NCBI GenBank assembly: GCA_041653935.1
Contig: JBAZEO010000001.1
Coordinates: forward strand, 620,001-684,000
Origin: JAYEHL01 sp041653935
Lineage (GTDB): Bacteria > Chloroflexota > Dehalococcoidia > E44-bin15
Length of the DNA: 64,000 bases
Reading direction: 5' to 3'
The notes beneath the pieces were generated by a model. The model had not been told where the DNA came from. It ran no database searches and saw nothing but the letters and a program-made list of their open reading frames with translations. Within the stretch, counting starts at the first letter, position 1; each line of letters starts with the position of its first letter. The position numbers and the translations under genes were made by a program. Of this stretch, positions 42,844 to 51,416 are shown one piece after another.

Positions 42844-43812
42844 CTACCCCTTGGCAAGCGCACGACGAGGGTTCAGCCGTTCCAGAATACGTCCCAGCGA
42901 ACCCTTTTCCCACTCGATAAGCAGTGTGCTGGCTATCGCTATAGAGCTGTAGGTACCAATTATTACACCAACCGTTAGTATTATCATGAAGTCACGAACG
43001 GTCTCACCACCCAGAGCGAGAAGTGCAATACAGACTAACAGCACAAGCAAGCTGGTATTTATGTTACGGCCGAGGGTTTCAGTAATGCCGCGATTGAAAG
43101 TTTCCTCAATAGAAGCGCCGGGGTTTTTCAGATAATTCTCGCGTATTCTATCGAACACAATAATTGTATTATTTATACTGTATCCAATCACTGTCAGTAT
43201 GCCTGCGATGAACATCATGTTCACTTCAAGCGAAAAAGCATTGCCCAGGACAGCATATAACCCGAGTACTACTATGATATCATGCAGCAAACCTATTACA
43301 GCACAAACACCGTAACGGACAGAGTGCACCAGCTTTCTGAAAGCAAATGCAATATATATGATCATAGCAATAGATGCGATAATGATGGCGATAGTGGCAT
43401 TCCTTGCTATAGATGTTGAAAGGCTGGCAGATACGTCATATGAACTGGGTATATCAAGAGTCCCGAATTTCTGTTCCAATGTCGTGCGTATCAGCTCTAT
43501 TTCACTGATAGTTTGACCTGTAGCCGGGTCCTGTACCGACTCCTGCAACTTGTTCAAACGGATGATGAATTCATTGCCCTCAGCCTTTTGAATGACTGCC
43601 TCGCTATGCCCTAAGCCTGCCATCTCGGCCAGTAGTTCTGCCTGCGTCACATTCTCACTATCGAAGGTCACCGTAAGCACTGAACCGCTGGTGAACTCGA
43701 TGCCCCACGCGAGCCCGAAAGGGCCAACGGGTAGTATGAATATAATACAGATGAGCGTCAAAATCCCCGACGCTATAAAGAACCATTTTCTTTTTCCCAT
43801 GAAATCTATCAC
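42844..43812 (-). CDS. secF: protein translocase subunit SecF
   Basis: 322 residues, six membrane helices and a periplasmic domain after the first. Landmarks: GIEFTSGSVLTV (SecF D/E-F-x-G-G variant), SIAMIIYIAFAFRKLVHSVRYGV, and GYSINNTIIVFDRIREN. With SecD it uses the proton gradient to help preproteins leave the Sec channel. GTG start at 43812 with GGAGAG just upstream; nine bases after secD. The gene ends before a ~65-base stretch and the divergent-strand-free ATPase leader; no separate terminator was seen. Confidence 0.95.
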   Translation of the reverse strand: MIDFMGKRKWFFIASGILTLICIIFILPVGPFGLAWGIEFTSGSVLTVTFDSENVTQAELLAEMAGLGHSEAVIQKAEGNEFIIRLNKLQESVQDPATGQTISEIELIRTTLEQKFGTLDIPSSYDVSASLSTSIARNATIAIIIASIAMIIYIAFAFRKLVHSVRYGVCAVIGLLHDIIVVLGLYAVLGNAFSLEVNMMFIAGILTVIGYSINNTIIVFDRIRENYLKNPGASIEETFNRGITETLGRNINTSLLVLLVCIALLALGGETVRDFMIILTVGVIIGTYSSIAIASTLLIEWEKGSLGRILERLNPRRALAKG

Positions 43813-43821
43813 GTATCTCTC

Positions 43822-45300
43822 CTATGGATGGAAAAGTTTTACATTCTTTGCCAGAGGGGTGAATACTAAGGCCCGCATGAATACCCTTGTCACTATAATC
43901 GCCGTTAACATGCTGACTAGTATGCCAATGCCCAAGGTTAATCCAAATCCTTTTACCGGAGCGGCGCCCAGGACATCACCAAACCAGAATAGTATAATAC
44001 ATGTTATCAGTGTAGTGACGTTGCTGTCACGAATTGCCGGCCACGCGCGGCTGAATCCTGTCTCGACGGCCGCTCCCAGCGACTTCCCCGCCCGCAATTC
44101 CTCCTTTAGCCTCTCGAAAATAAGTACATTCGCATCTACCGCCATACCTATAGACAAAACTACAGCAGCTATTCCTGACATGGTTAAAGTTACCGGTATC
44201 AGTTTGAATATCGCCAGCATAATAGCCCCGTACACCAGCAAAGCCAGGCACGCCATTAAGCCGGATATCTTGTAGTAAACGACCATGAACACAACTATAA
44301 GTGCCAGACCGATAATGCCAGCCATCAGCCCCTTCTCCAGCGAATCTGCTCCCAGTATAGGATCGATCTTCTGGGTTCTTACCTCGTTCAGTGTGATCGG
44401 CAAAGCGCCAGTGTTAAGCTGGATTGACAGCCTCTCTGCTTCATCCAGCGACATGCCCTCAATGATGCCTTTAGCCCCAATCTGAGACTGCACGTTAGGA
44501 TATGATATAAGATCATTGTCTAGAAAGATACCCAGTGGCTTTCCTATTAGACGCCCGGTTATCTGGGAAAACAGTGTTGCCCCATCCTCATTCCACTCGA
44601 ACTGCACTACAGGCTCACCGGTATCCTTAACACTTATATAGGAATTGGGCAGGAGATACTGGCCAGTCAAAGCGTATTCCTCGCCATCAATCAGCCCTAT
44701 GGCAGGTGTCCACTGGTTAATTACACTTTCTCCTGCTAAGTGATTGTAGGCAAAACCGGGTGTAATGTTAAATGTACTATTTACACTATCTATATCAACT
44801 ATCGTCTGCATTTCGCCAGTGCTGGTTGTCCCTATACCAAAGACATCACCTGCACCGAAGCCACTGGTGCTGGCAACAATCATTGTATTATCGCTGACGT
44901 TAACAGAACCGACCAGCGAGGTGTTTATTGAGGTTGCCTGTTCACAGAAGCTAAGCACTGCAGTCGCGCCCACCAGGCTTTTTGCCCCCTCGATATCGGC
45001 AAAACCAGGCAACTGAACCACAATACGATCAGGGTTCATTGTATAGATGTCCGGCTCCCCCACGCCCCATTCATTGACACGTTTTTCGATAATATTCTTG
45101 GTTTCCTCGAGGCGGCCTGCATTATCTGCTGCTGACTCATTGCCGAATTCAGCCTGATATTCCAGATATACGCCGCCCTTCAGGTCCAACCCCAGCGTCA
45201 TGCCGTGACGCCCGAAGATATCAGTCACGGCTACCACCGATACCGAGAAAACGAATAGAACAATAACGATCGCTAAAGTAATAATATTTCTTCTACCCAT
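43822..45300 (-). CDS. secD: protein translocase subunit SecD with an extra inserted module
   Basis: 492 residues. LGLDLKGGVYLEY after helix 1, the first periplasmic part (RVNEWGVGEPDIYTMNPDRIVVQLPG), and the six-helix RND-like membrane part with GMAVDANVLIFERLKEEL are standard. Between about 120 and 198 is an insert (STSGFGAGDVFGIGTTSTGEMQ..., ..FNITPGFAYNHLAGESV) not found in ordinary short SecD; its GF..GD..GIG...I..I....I....... HLAGE pattern looks like small beta-modules common in surface and phage proteins. The rest continues normally (FEWNEDGATLFSQIT). First gene of secD-secF. Confidence 0.93.
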   Translation of the reverse strand: MGRRNIITLAIVIVLFVFSVSVVAVTDIFGRHGMTLGLDLKGGVYLEYQAEFGNESAADNAGRLEETKNIIEKRVNEWGVGEPDIYTMNPDRIVVQLPGFADIEGAKSLVGATAVLSFCEQATSINTSLVGSVNVSDNTMIVASTSGFGAGDVFGIGTTSTGEMQTIVDIDSVNSTFNITPGFAYNHLAGESVINQWTPAIGLIDGEEYALTGQYLLPNSYISVKDTGEPVVQFEWNEDGATLFSQITGRLIGKPLGIFLDNDLISYPNVQSQIGAKGIIEGMSLDEAERLSIQLNTGALPITLNEVRTQKIDPILGADSLEKGLMAGIIGLALIVVFMVVYYKISGLMACLALLVYGAIMLAIFKLIPVTLTMSGIAAVVLSIGMAVDANVLIFERLKEELRAGKSLGAAVETGFSRAWPAIRDSNVTTLITCIILFWFGDVLGAAPVKGFGLTLGIGILVSMLTAIIVTRVFMRALVFTPLAKNVKLFHP

Positions 45301-45323
45301 ACTACCTTTACCTTACCTCAACT

Positions 45324-46766
45324 TTACGAACATATCAACCGCTGTACCAACAGCAGCGCTTCTTCCTTAGTAGTTACCTCTCCTGAGGACTGCGCCTCGC
45401 GAACAGCCTCCAGCAGCCTGCCGATCTCCGGCCCCGGAGTCATGCCGTATTTATCGATTATATCATTTCCATCGATCAGTTTCTGTGGTTTTGTGACGCT
45501 ATCTACCTTGAACCGCTCCTCAATGACATATCTTAATGTATCTGCATGCTCACGCCATTTATCATACTCTATCATGGGTCCGCGCGCAGCCAGATGATCA
45601 GCCAGATTCAGGAAAATCGTATCGATGGCTATATCTCCGGTATCTCTAAAGTATCGATATATGGCATGCCGCGTTGGAAGCTCATTATCGCGTGCCAGCT
45701 GTCCAGGGCGCAGGTGATGCTCCACCATTCCGCACGCCATTTCCCTCTCGCGAGCGCTGAATTTCAGGCGTTCCATTATACCGCGAACGACCCCAGCCCC
45801 CTCCTGAGAATGGCCAAAAAACCGCATCCGGCCCGACTCCTCGAACACCCTTGTCTGCGGCTTCGCGATATCGTGAAGCAGCCCGACGAGTTTCAGCAAT
45901 ATCACCCTCTGGCGCCCACCGGCAACTTCTTCCTCAAAATATTCCTTGAGCGCCAGCGACCATGGCGATAGAGACAAAATATCGTTGCTGAAATATTTCG
46001 ATCCCTCGATATGTAGCAGGAACTCTATTGCAGCAACCGTCTCAAACGAGTGCTGCAGCACGTCCCAGTAATGCTCCTTGGGCTGCTCGGCGTCCCTGGT
46101 ATTGGCAAGCTCGGGAAATATAACCATCAGTAAACCGAGCTCATCCAGCAAACGCAGCCACTCAACCGCCTTTGGAGCAGCTATTATTCGACACAGTTCA
46201 TCACGCACCCTCTCTGCGGAAATCTGTGCGATGAGCATATGATCCCGTTCAATCTGTGCCAGTGTCTCCGCATCGAGCGTAAAGCCGAACTCAGCAGCAA
46301 GACGGACGGCGCGCAGCAGACGCGCAGGGTCCTGCTTGAAAGAATCCTCGCTTATAGAACGTACGACGCGCGATTTGATATCATTGCGCCCGCCAAATGG
46401 ATCGATAATATTGCTATTAAGATTGGGGATATCATTGAGGCTGACCGCCATTGCGTCTATTGTAAAGTCACGCAGCGCCAAATCCTCCGTTATGCCCCCG
46501 CGCATCTTGGCAAGGTCAATGTGAAGCGGCGCCTCGTCATACAGTGCTACCCGGACTATATCGTTAGCCTCATCCAGTGGAATAAACTTGCCATTCAGGC
46601 CGCTGGCGAAATCACGTCCTATATCCAAAGGAGATGCTCCGACCACAATGTCGATATCATCACTCTCGCGCCCCATTACCGCGTCACGCACAGTGCCGCC
46701 TGCAAGGTAGCCCTCGATGGAATGCTCGTCGAGCAGCTCCTTGACCCTTGTTATTACCTTCATCAT
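45324..46766 (-). CDS. cca: CCA-adding enzyme / poly(A) polymerase family with HD domain
   Basis: Class II nucleotidyltransferase. YLAGGTVRDAVMG and DDIDIVVG hold the catalytic DxD; the ALRDFTIDAMA and DPARLLRAVRLAAEF segments are typical of tRNA CCA-adding enzymes. A C-terminal HD domain (LLHDIAKPQT..., GMVEHHLRPGQL, about 290-360) suggests phosphohydrolase activity for trimming tRNA ends. No tRNA CCA need was tested here. ATG 46766 (or 46763) is preferred over the upstream TTG 46778; a weak AAAGAAG lies before it. About 480 residues. Confidence 0.88.
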   Translation of the reverse strand: MMKVITRVKELLDEHSIEGYLAGGTVRDAVMGRESDDIDIVVGASPLDIGRDFASGLNGKFIPLDEANDIVRVALYDEAPLHIDLAKMRGGITEDLALRDFTIDAMAVSLNDIPNLNSNIIDPFGGRNDIKSRVVRSISEDSFKQDPARLLRAVRLAAEFGFTLDAETLAQIERDHMLIAQISAERVRDELCRIIAAPKAVEWLRLLDELGLLMVIFPELANTRDAEQPKEHYWDVLQHSFETVAAIEFLLHIEGSKYFSNDILSLSPWSLALKEYFEEEVAGGRQRVILLKLVGLLHDIAKPQTRVFEESGRMRFFGHSQEGAGVVRGIMERLKFSAREREMACGMVEHHLRPGQLARDNELPTRHAIYRYFRDTGDIAIDTIFLNLADHLAARGPMIEYDKWREHADTLRYVIEERFKVDSVTKPQKLIDGNDIIDKYGMTPGPEIGRLLEAVREAQSSGEVTTKEEALLLVQRLICS

Positions 46767-46791
46767 TGCTTCTTTCAAAGATGGGCGCTAC

Positions 46792-47283
46792 CTAAATCTC
46801 CGGAGTATCTTCTTCCGTCTCTATTTTCTCCAGTTTTTCCGGGCTCTCAAGGTGGTCTATATAGAGAATACCGTTTAAATGGTCTATTTCGTGTTCCAGA
46901 ACCTCTGCAAGGAGATCATCCGCCTTTATGCGGAATGCCTTGCCGTTACGATCAAGCGCCTTTACCGTAACTTTCTCCGCGCGTTTGATCTCACCCCTGT
47001 AGCCGGGGACGCTGAGGCACCCTTCGATAACTACCCTCTCCCCTGACTTCTTTACCACCTCAGGGTTTACGAGCACGATGACCTCCTCCTCCGGTATCCC
47101 TATCACTGCTATCTTGAGCGAGACGCCAACCTGAGGAGCTGCCAATCCTGCACCCGAGACCTCATACAAAGTCTCAATCATATCATCGATAAGCCGGTTT
47201 AATGACTCATCAACATGACTGACACGCTTAGCCTTTCGGCGCAACACAGGATCGGGGTACTTCAAAATGGGTAGAACCGACAT
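46792..47283 (-). CDS. def: peptide deformylase
   Basis: Removes the N-formyl group from new proteins. All three motifs are present: GAGLAAPQVG (44-53), EGCLS with metal ligand C89, and HEIDH with H131, E132 and H135. 163 residues, normal. Between priA (upstream) and cca (downstream) on the same strand; fmt, often a neighbour, is not seen. Confidence 0.96.
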   Translation of the reverse strand: MSVLPILKYPDPVLRRKAKRVSHVDESLNRLIDDMIETLYEVSGAGLAAPQVGVSLKIAVIGIPEEEVIVLVNPEVVKKSGERVVIEGCLSVPGYRGEIKRAEKVTVKALDRNGKAFRIKADDLLAEVLEHEIDHLNGILYIDHLESPEKLEKIETEEDTPEI

Positions 47284-47332
47284 TATGCCATCCTAATTAC
47301 TCGCCATATTATAGCGGGCGAACAAACGTATG

Positions 47333-49744
47333 TCAAAGCAAACTCACTGGATCGATATCTACCGCCCAACGCGGCGGGATGGTCATCTTAGACAGCAGCG
47401 ACACCGGATCGTCGGCACGCATGACAATCTGCCAGCGATACCGACCGCGAATCCGCCTGACGAACGCCGGAGCAGGCCCTATAAGCGATATTGATATGCC
47501 CCACGAATCAGACTCAGCCTTTAGCCGACGGTACATCGCATCAGCCTCTTTGCGACAAAGCTCATCATCTGTATCGGTGTATATCAGACGCGCCAGCCGA
47601 CTAAAAGGAGGGTTTTGATATTGGCGGCGCAGGGATATCTCCTGATCATAGAAACAACTGTAGCCTCCCCTGGATACACAAGACACAGCGTAGTGTTCCG
47701 GCAAATAACTCTGCACAATAACCTGGCCACCGATGGAGCCTCTGCCCGCCCTGCCTGCAACCTGAAACAACAATTGGAATGTACGCTCAGCCGACCGAAA
47801 ATCCGGCAGGTTGAGATTGATATCCGCATTGATTACGCCGACGAGCGTGACCAGGGGGAAATCCAATCCTTTTGCGATCATCTGCGTTCCTATAAGGATA
47901 TCAGCCTCGTGCGCCATGAAGCGTTCCAGAATTTCCTCGTGCGAGTATTTAGTGCTGATTGAATCACGATCCCAGCGCATGAGCCTCGCTTGCGGATAGA
48001 GAAGATTTATCTCCTCCTCCACCTTCTGCGTACCCAAACCTAAGAATTTAATACGGCTGCTCTTACACTCAGGACAGGTCGAAGGCAATCTTCGGTGATC
48101 GTTACAATGGTGGCAAACTAAATCCTCGGCGGCGGAGTGATATGTCATAGATATATCGCACCTCTTGCACCTCAGCACATATCCGCAATCACGGCACTGC
48201 ACAAACGTCGCGGTCCCCCTGCGGTTCAGGAACAGAATCACCTGCTCCTTATCCGCTAACGCCTTGCCGATGGCAGATCCCAGCGAACGACTGAAAATGC
48301 TGCGGTTGCCCGATTTCAACTCTTCGCGCATATCGATAATTTTTACCTGCTTCTCCCCTTTGGCAATGCGCTCCGGCAGTTCGAGCAGTCGATATTCCCC
48401 CAGCCTGCTGCGATGGTAGCTGATGACATCAGGCGTAGCACTACCCAGGATAACCACCGATCCCGTGAGTCTCGCCAGCTCGATGGCAACATCCTTGGCA
48501 TTGTAACGCGGCGACTGCTCATGCTGCTTGTAAGTCCACTCGTGCTCCTCATCCACCACGATAAGCCCCAGGTTTGGCTGAGGCGCGAACACGGCGCTGC
48601 GCGGGCCTATAACTACATCGAACTCGCCTTGCTTTATGCGCCACCACTCATCAAACTGCTCCCCCATGCTGAGCTTGCTGTGCAGTACCGCTATCCTTCC
48701 AGGAAACCTGGCAGCGAATCTCGCAACCGTCTGCGGAGTGAGCGCGATCTCCGGGACCAGTACAATGGCTTTCTTACCCACCGCCATTGTCTGTTCCAGG
48801 GCACGAAGGTAAATCTCGGTCTTTCCGCTGCCGGTAACGCCATGTAACAGAAAGACTTCAGGTTTTTTTGTTGTTAAGATTGTGGGTTTTATATCCCTCC
48901 AGACACCCTCCTGCAGCGGGGTGAGCTCGGGAGCTATATCCAACTGAAAATTACGATGCGCCAAAGGGTCCCTGTAGACCCTAACCTTATCAACAAATAT
49001 CAACCCTTTCTTCTTCAGTTCCGCCACAACCGTGCCGGTAAATCCAAAACGTCTTACCATATCGACAGACAGATACGGGCTGGCCCTGAGAAAATCAAGA
49101 AGCCCGGCCTGTTTGTAAGCCCTGTTCTCTTTGCGCAGGCGATCAGCCTTACACTTGGCCTCTTTTGCTTCCACGGCCAGACGGATATAAGATGACATTT
49201 TGGGATTAACTTTGGGTTCTCCCAGCTTGTAAGTCTTATCCAGCAGCCCTTTTTGAACAAGTTGTTTAATGACAGTAGAAGATTGACGCTTACCGATAGT
49301 TTTTTCGATTTTCTTCAAATCGATACTGGAACTGCCAATGAGATCGAGAACTTCACTCTCATCCGGAGTAAGAGGAGATGCGATACTTGCATTAACATTT
49401 GAAATAGCTGTTAAATAAGTGATAACCCTGCGCTCGAAGCCGGGGGGAGTCATTAAGGCAACGGCATCGGATATAGAGGAAAGATAATGATCGCTTATCC
49501 AGCGGGCAAGCTTGATATGCGTTGGAGAAATAATCGGCTGCGGGTCCAGGAACCCTTTTATCTCCCTTGTATCTTCTACAGAGGGAATCTCCGACAGTTC
49601 AACGACGATGCCCTGCGCAACTTTAGGCCCGAACGGCACTTCTACAGCGTGGCCAACCTCTACGGACATATTAGAAGGCACAGCGTAACTGAATATCCTG
49701 CGCTGTGCCCCAGGGGAATTGACCACTACTTCGGCGTAATGCAT
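47333..49744 (-). CDS. priA: primosomal protein N' (replication restart helicase PriA)
   Basis: 803 residues. N-terminal 3'-end-binding domain (MHYAEVVVNSPGAQRRIFSYAVP, VEVPFG), winged helix, then the superfamily 2 helicase: LLHGVTGSGKTEIYLRALE (Walker A), VDEEHEWTYKQ, LGSATPDVIS. The zinc domain has four CxxC pairs: CRDC, CKRC, CHHC and CPEC. Motif VI region reads FQVAGRAGRG. Restarts stalled forks. Followed by def, as in many bacteria. Confidence 0.95.
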   Translation of the reverse strand: MHYAEVVVNSPGAQRRIFSYAVPSNMSVEVGHAVEVPFGPKVAQGIVVELSEIPSVEDTREIKGFLDPQPIISPTHIKLARWISDHYLSSISDAVALMTPPGFERRVITYLTAISNVNASIASPLTPDESEVLDLIGSSSIDLKKIEKTIGKRQSSTVIKQLVQKGLLDKTYKLGEPKVNPKMSSYIRLAVEAKEAKCKADRLRKENRAYKQAGLLDFLRASPYLSVDMVRRFGFTGTVVAELKKKGLIFVDKVRVYRDPLAHRNFQLDIAPELTPLQEGVWRDIKPTILTTKKPEVFLLHGVTGSGKTEIYLRALEQTMAVGKKAIVLVPEIALTPQTVARFAARFPGRIAVLHSKLSMGEQFDEWWRIKQGEFDVVIGPRSAVFAPQPNLGLIVVDEEHEWTYKQHEQSPRYNAKDVAIELARLTGSVVILGSATPDVISYHRSRLGEYRLLELPERIAKGEKQVKIIDMREELKSGNRSIFSRSLGSAIGKALADKEQVILFLNRRGTATFVQCRDCGYVLRCKRCDISMTYHSAAEDLVCHHCNDHRRLPSTCPECKSSRIKFLGLGTQKVEEEINLLYPQARLMRWDRDSISTKYSHEEILERFMAHEADILIGTQMIAKGLDFPLVTLVGVINADINLNLPDFRSAERTFQLLFQVAGRAGRGSIGGQVIVQSYLPEHYAVSCVSRGGYSCFYDQEISLRRQYQNPPFSRLARLIYTDTDDELCRKEADAMYRRLKAESDSWGISISLIGPAPAFVRRIRGRYRWQIVMRADDPVSLLSKMTIPPRWAVDIDPVSLL

Positions 49745-49770
49745 CCCCTAATGCCAATCAGCAAATGTTT

Positions 49771-50151
49771 TTACTGCGCGGGCTGCGCGGGCTGTTCGGA
49801 CTGAGCTTCCTTGTCCTTAGGCCTTTTCTCGGCGATGCGCGCCTTCTTTGCGGTGAGCCCACGAAGGTAATAAAGCCTGGCGCGCCGTACCTTGCCATGC
49901 TTCAAAACCTCAACTTTATCGACCGATGGTGAAGTAAAGAAGAACGTCCTTTCAACGCCAATTCCATAGGCCACACGCCTGACGGTAAAGCTGGCATTCG
50001 CTCCGCCCTTCTTAACCTTGATCACTACACCTTGGAACATCTGGTTCCGTACTCGTTCACCCTCGACGATCTTGATGGCAACCTTTACCGTATCGCCGGA
50101 ACTCAACGCCGGGATATTGGCATTCGGTTCAACCTTGATAAGCGTATCCAT
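49771..50151 (-). CDS. rplS: 50S ribosomal protein L19
   Basis: 126 residues with GDTVKVAIKIVEGERVRNQMFQG, SFTVRRVAYGIGVER and the basic ending RRARLYYLRGLTAKKARI. The C-terminal tail is longer than usual and rich in Glu, Gln and Pro (QSEQPAQPAQ). Its ATG overlaps the trmD stop by one base (TAATG). The usual rpsP-rimM genes of this operon are not in the window; mogA takes that place. Confidence 0.96.
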   Translation of the reverse strand: MDTLIKVEPNANIPALSSGDTVKVAIKIVEGERVRNQMFQGVVIKVKKGGANASFTVRRVAYGIGVERTFFFTSPSVDKVEVLKHGKVRRARLYYLRGLTAKKARIAEKRPKDKEAQSEQPAQPAQ

Positions 50152-50882
50152 TATTCTTCCTCACTTCTTAGCCGAGCCAAGAACTCTTTATCTTTCTTAC
50201 TAAACACCGCACGCTCCAGCAAATCTGGGCGCCTTTTCGCCGTCCTACGTAGCGACTGCTCCCTGCGCCATCGGGCGACTTCCGCATGATTCCCCGAAAG
50301 CAGAACCTCCGGAACCTCCCAGCCTCTGAAATCCTGCGGCCTGGTATATTGAGGATATTCCAGCAGCCCCGTGGCATGCGAATCCTCCCCCGCCGACTCG
50401 TCAGATCCCAGGACTCCGGGTATCTGACGCGCCACTGCATCCACCACAACCATTGCAGCGAGCTCCCCGCCGCTCAGTACATAGTCCCCTATGCTTATCT
50501 CATCCGTGGCCAGATGCTCCCTCACACGCTCATCAACACCCTCGTAGTGACCACAGATAACTACGAACTCTTCATAACCCGCGATCTCCGCAGCGATGCG
50601 CTGGTTAAACAAACGCCCCTGAGGCGTGAGCAAAATCACCGGGATATCCCTCTCCCCCCTCACCATTTCCACCGTCTCGAATACCGGCTCCGGCTTGAGC
50701 ACCATCCCGGGTCCGCCGCCATACGGAGCGTCATCTACTACATGATGCTTATCCGAAGTGCAGTCCCTGATATTATATATCGATATGTCAACCAGCCCCC
50801 GCTCAACCGCCCGCTTAATTATACTTTCATTGAAAGGTCCCGTAAACATATTGGGGAAAAGAGTCAAGATATGTATATGCAT
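50151..50882 (-). CDS. trmD: tRNA (guanine-N1)-methyltransferase
   Basis: Methylates G37 of tRNAs to prevent +1 frameshifts. 243 residues with the SPOUT knot: DDAPYGGGPGMVLKPEP, CGHYEGVDERV and SIGDYVLSGGELAAMVVVDAV, plus the trailing HPQYTRP-like YPQYTRPQDF. ATG 50882 is chosen because GGGGAGAG precedes it; a TTG lies 18 bases upstream. Followed immediately by rplS. Confidence 0.95.
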   Translation of the reverse strand: MHIHILTLFPNMFTGPFNESIIKRAVERGLVDISIYNIRDCTSDKHHVVDDAPYGGGPGMVLKPEPVFETVEMVRGERDIPVILLTPQGRLFNQRIAAEIAGYEEFVVICGHYEGVDERVREHLATDEISIGDYVLSGGELAAMVVVDAVARQIPGVLGSDESAGEDSHATGLLEYPQYTRPQDFRGWEVPEVLLSGNHAEVARWRREQSLRRTAKRRPDLLERAVFSKKDKEFLARLRSEEE

Positions 50883-50912
50883 TATATTCTCTCTCCCCAA
50901 CCACTATCATTA

Positions 50913-51413
50913 TTATTTATGCGATTTATCCGCACAATCCCCCGACTGGCCCCTGAGCGTCTCGACGGCGTGATTGAACGCCGGAGAAACCACTTCAAGG
51001 CACTCACGAACCGCTTTCGGGCTGCCGGGCAGATTTATTATTAAGCTTCTTTTCCTGATTCCGCTCACCGCCCTGCTCAGCACCGCCATAGGGGTCTTCT
51101 TCAGGCTCTCCGCTCTCATCGCCTCGGCGAAACCCGGCACTTCTTTATCTATAATCGCGAGGGTCGCTTCAGGCGTTACGTCGCGCGGGGTCAATCCTGT
51201 GCCACCGGTAGTGAGTATCAGCTCGATCCCCTCTCCATCCACCCACTCCACCAGCTTCGCGGAAATAATCTCCCTCTCATCAGGAACAATTTCGTATTTT
51301 AACACATGCGCATCAAGAGCGGCAAGGATTTGTTTTATTACCTTGCCGCTCTCGTCTATTCTCTCGCCCCGCGAGCCTTTATCGCTGATTGTCAGTATGC
51401 CTGCGCTAAACAT
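50913..51413 (-). CDS. mog: molybdopterin adenylyltransferase-like protein (MogA/MoaB)
   Basis: 166 residues: ILTISDKGSRGERIDESG at the start, LTTGGTGLTPRDVTPEA with the MPT-binding GGTG, and INLPGSPKAVRECL. These are MogA/MoaB family motifs; the family adenylates molybdopterin before molybdenum insertion. No other moa/moe gene is present in the window. It lies three bases after the lipoprotein gene stop and 30 before trmD. Confidence 0.9.
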   Translation of the reverse strand: MFSAGILTISDKGSRGERIDESGKVIKQILAALDAHVLKYEIVPDEREIISAKLVEWVDGEGIELILTTGGTGLTPRDVTPEATLAIIDKEVPGFAEAMRAESLKKTPMAVLSRAVSGIRKRSLIINLPGSPKAVRECLEVVSPAFNHAVETLRGQSGDCADKSHK

Positions 51414-51416
51414 CGG

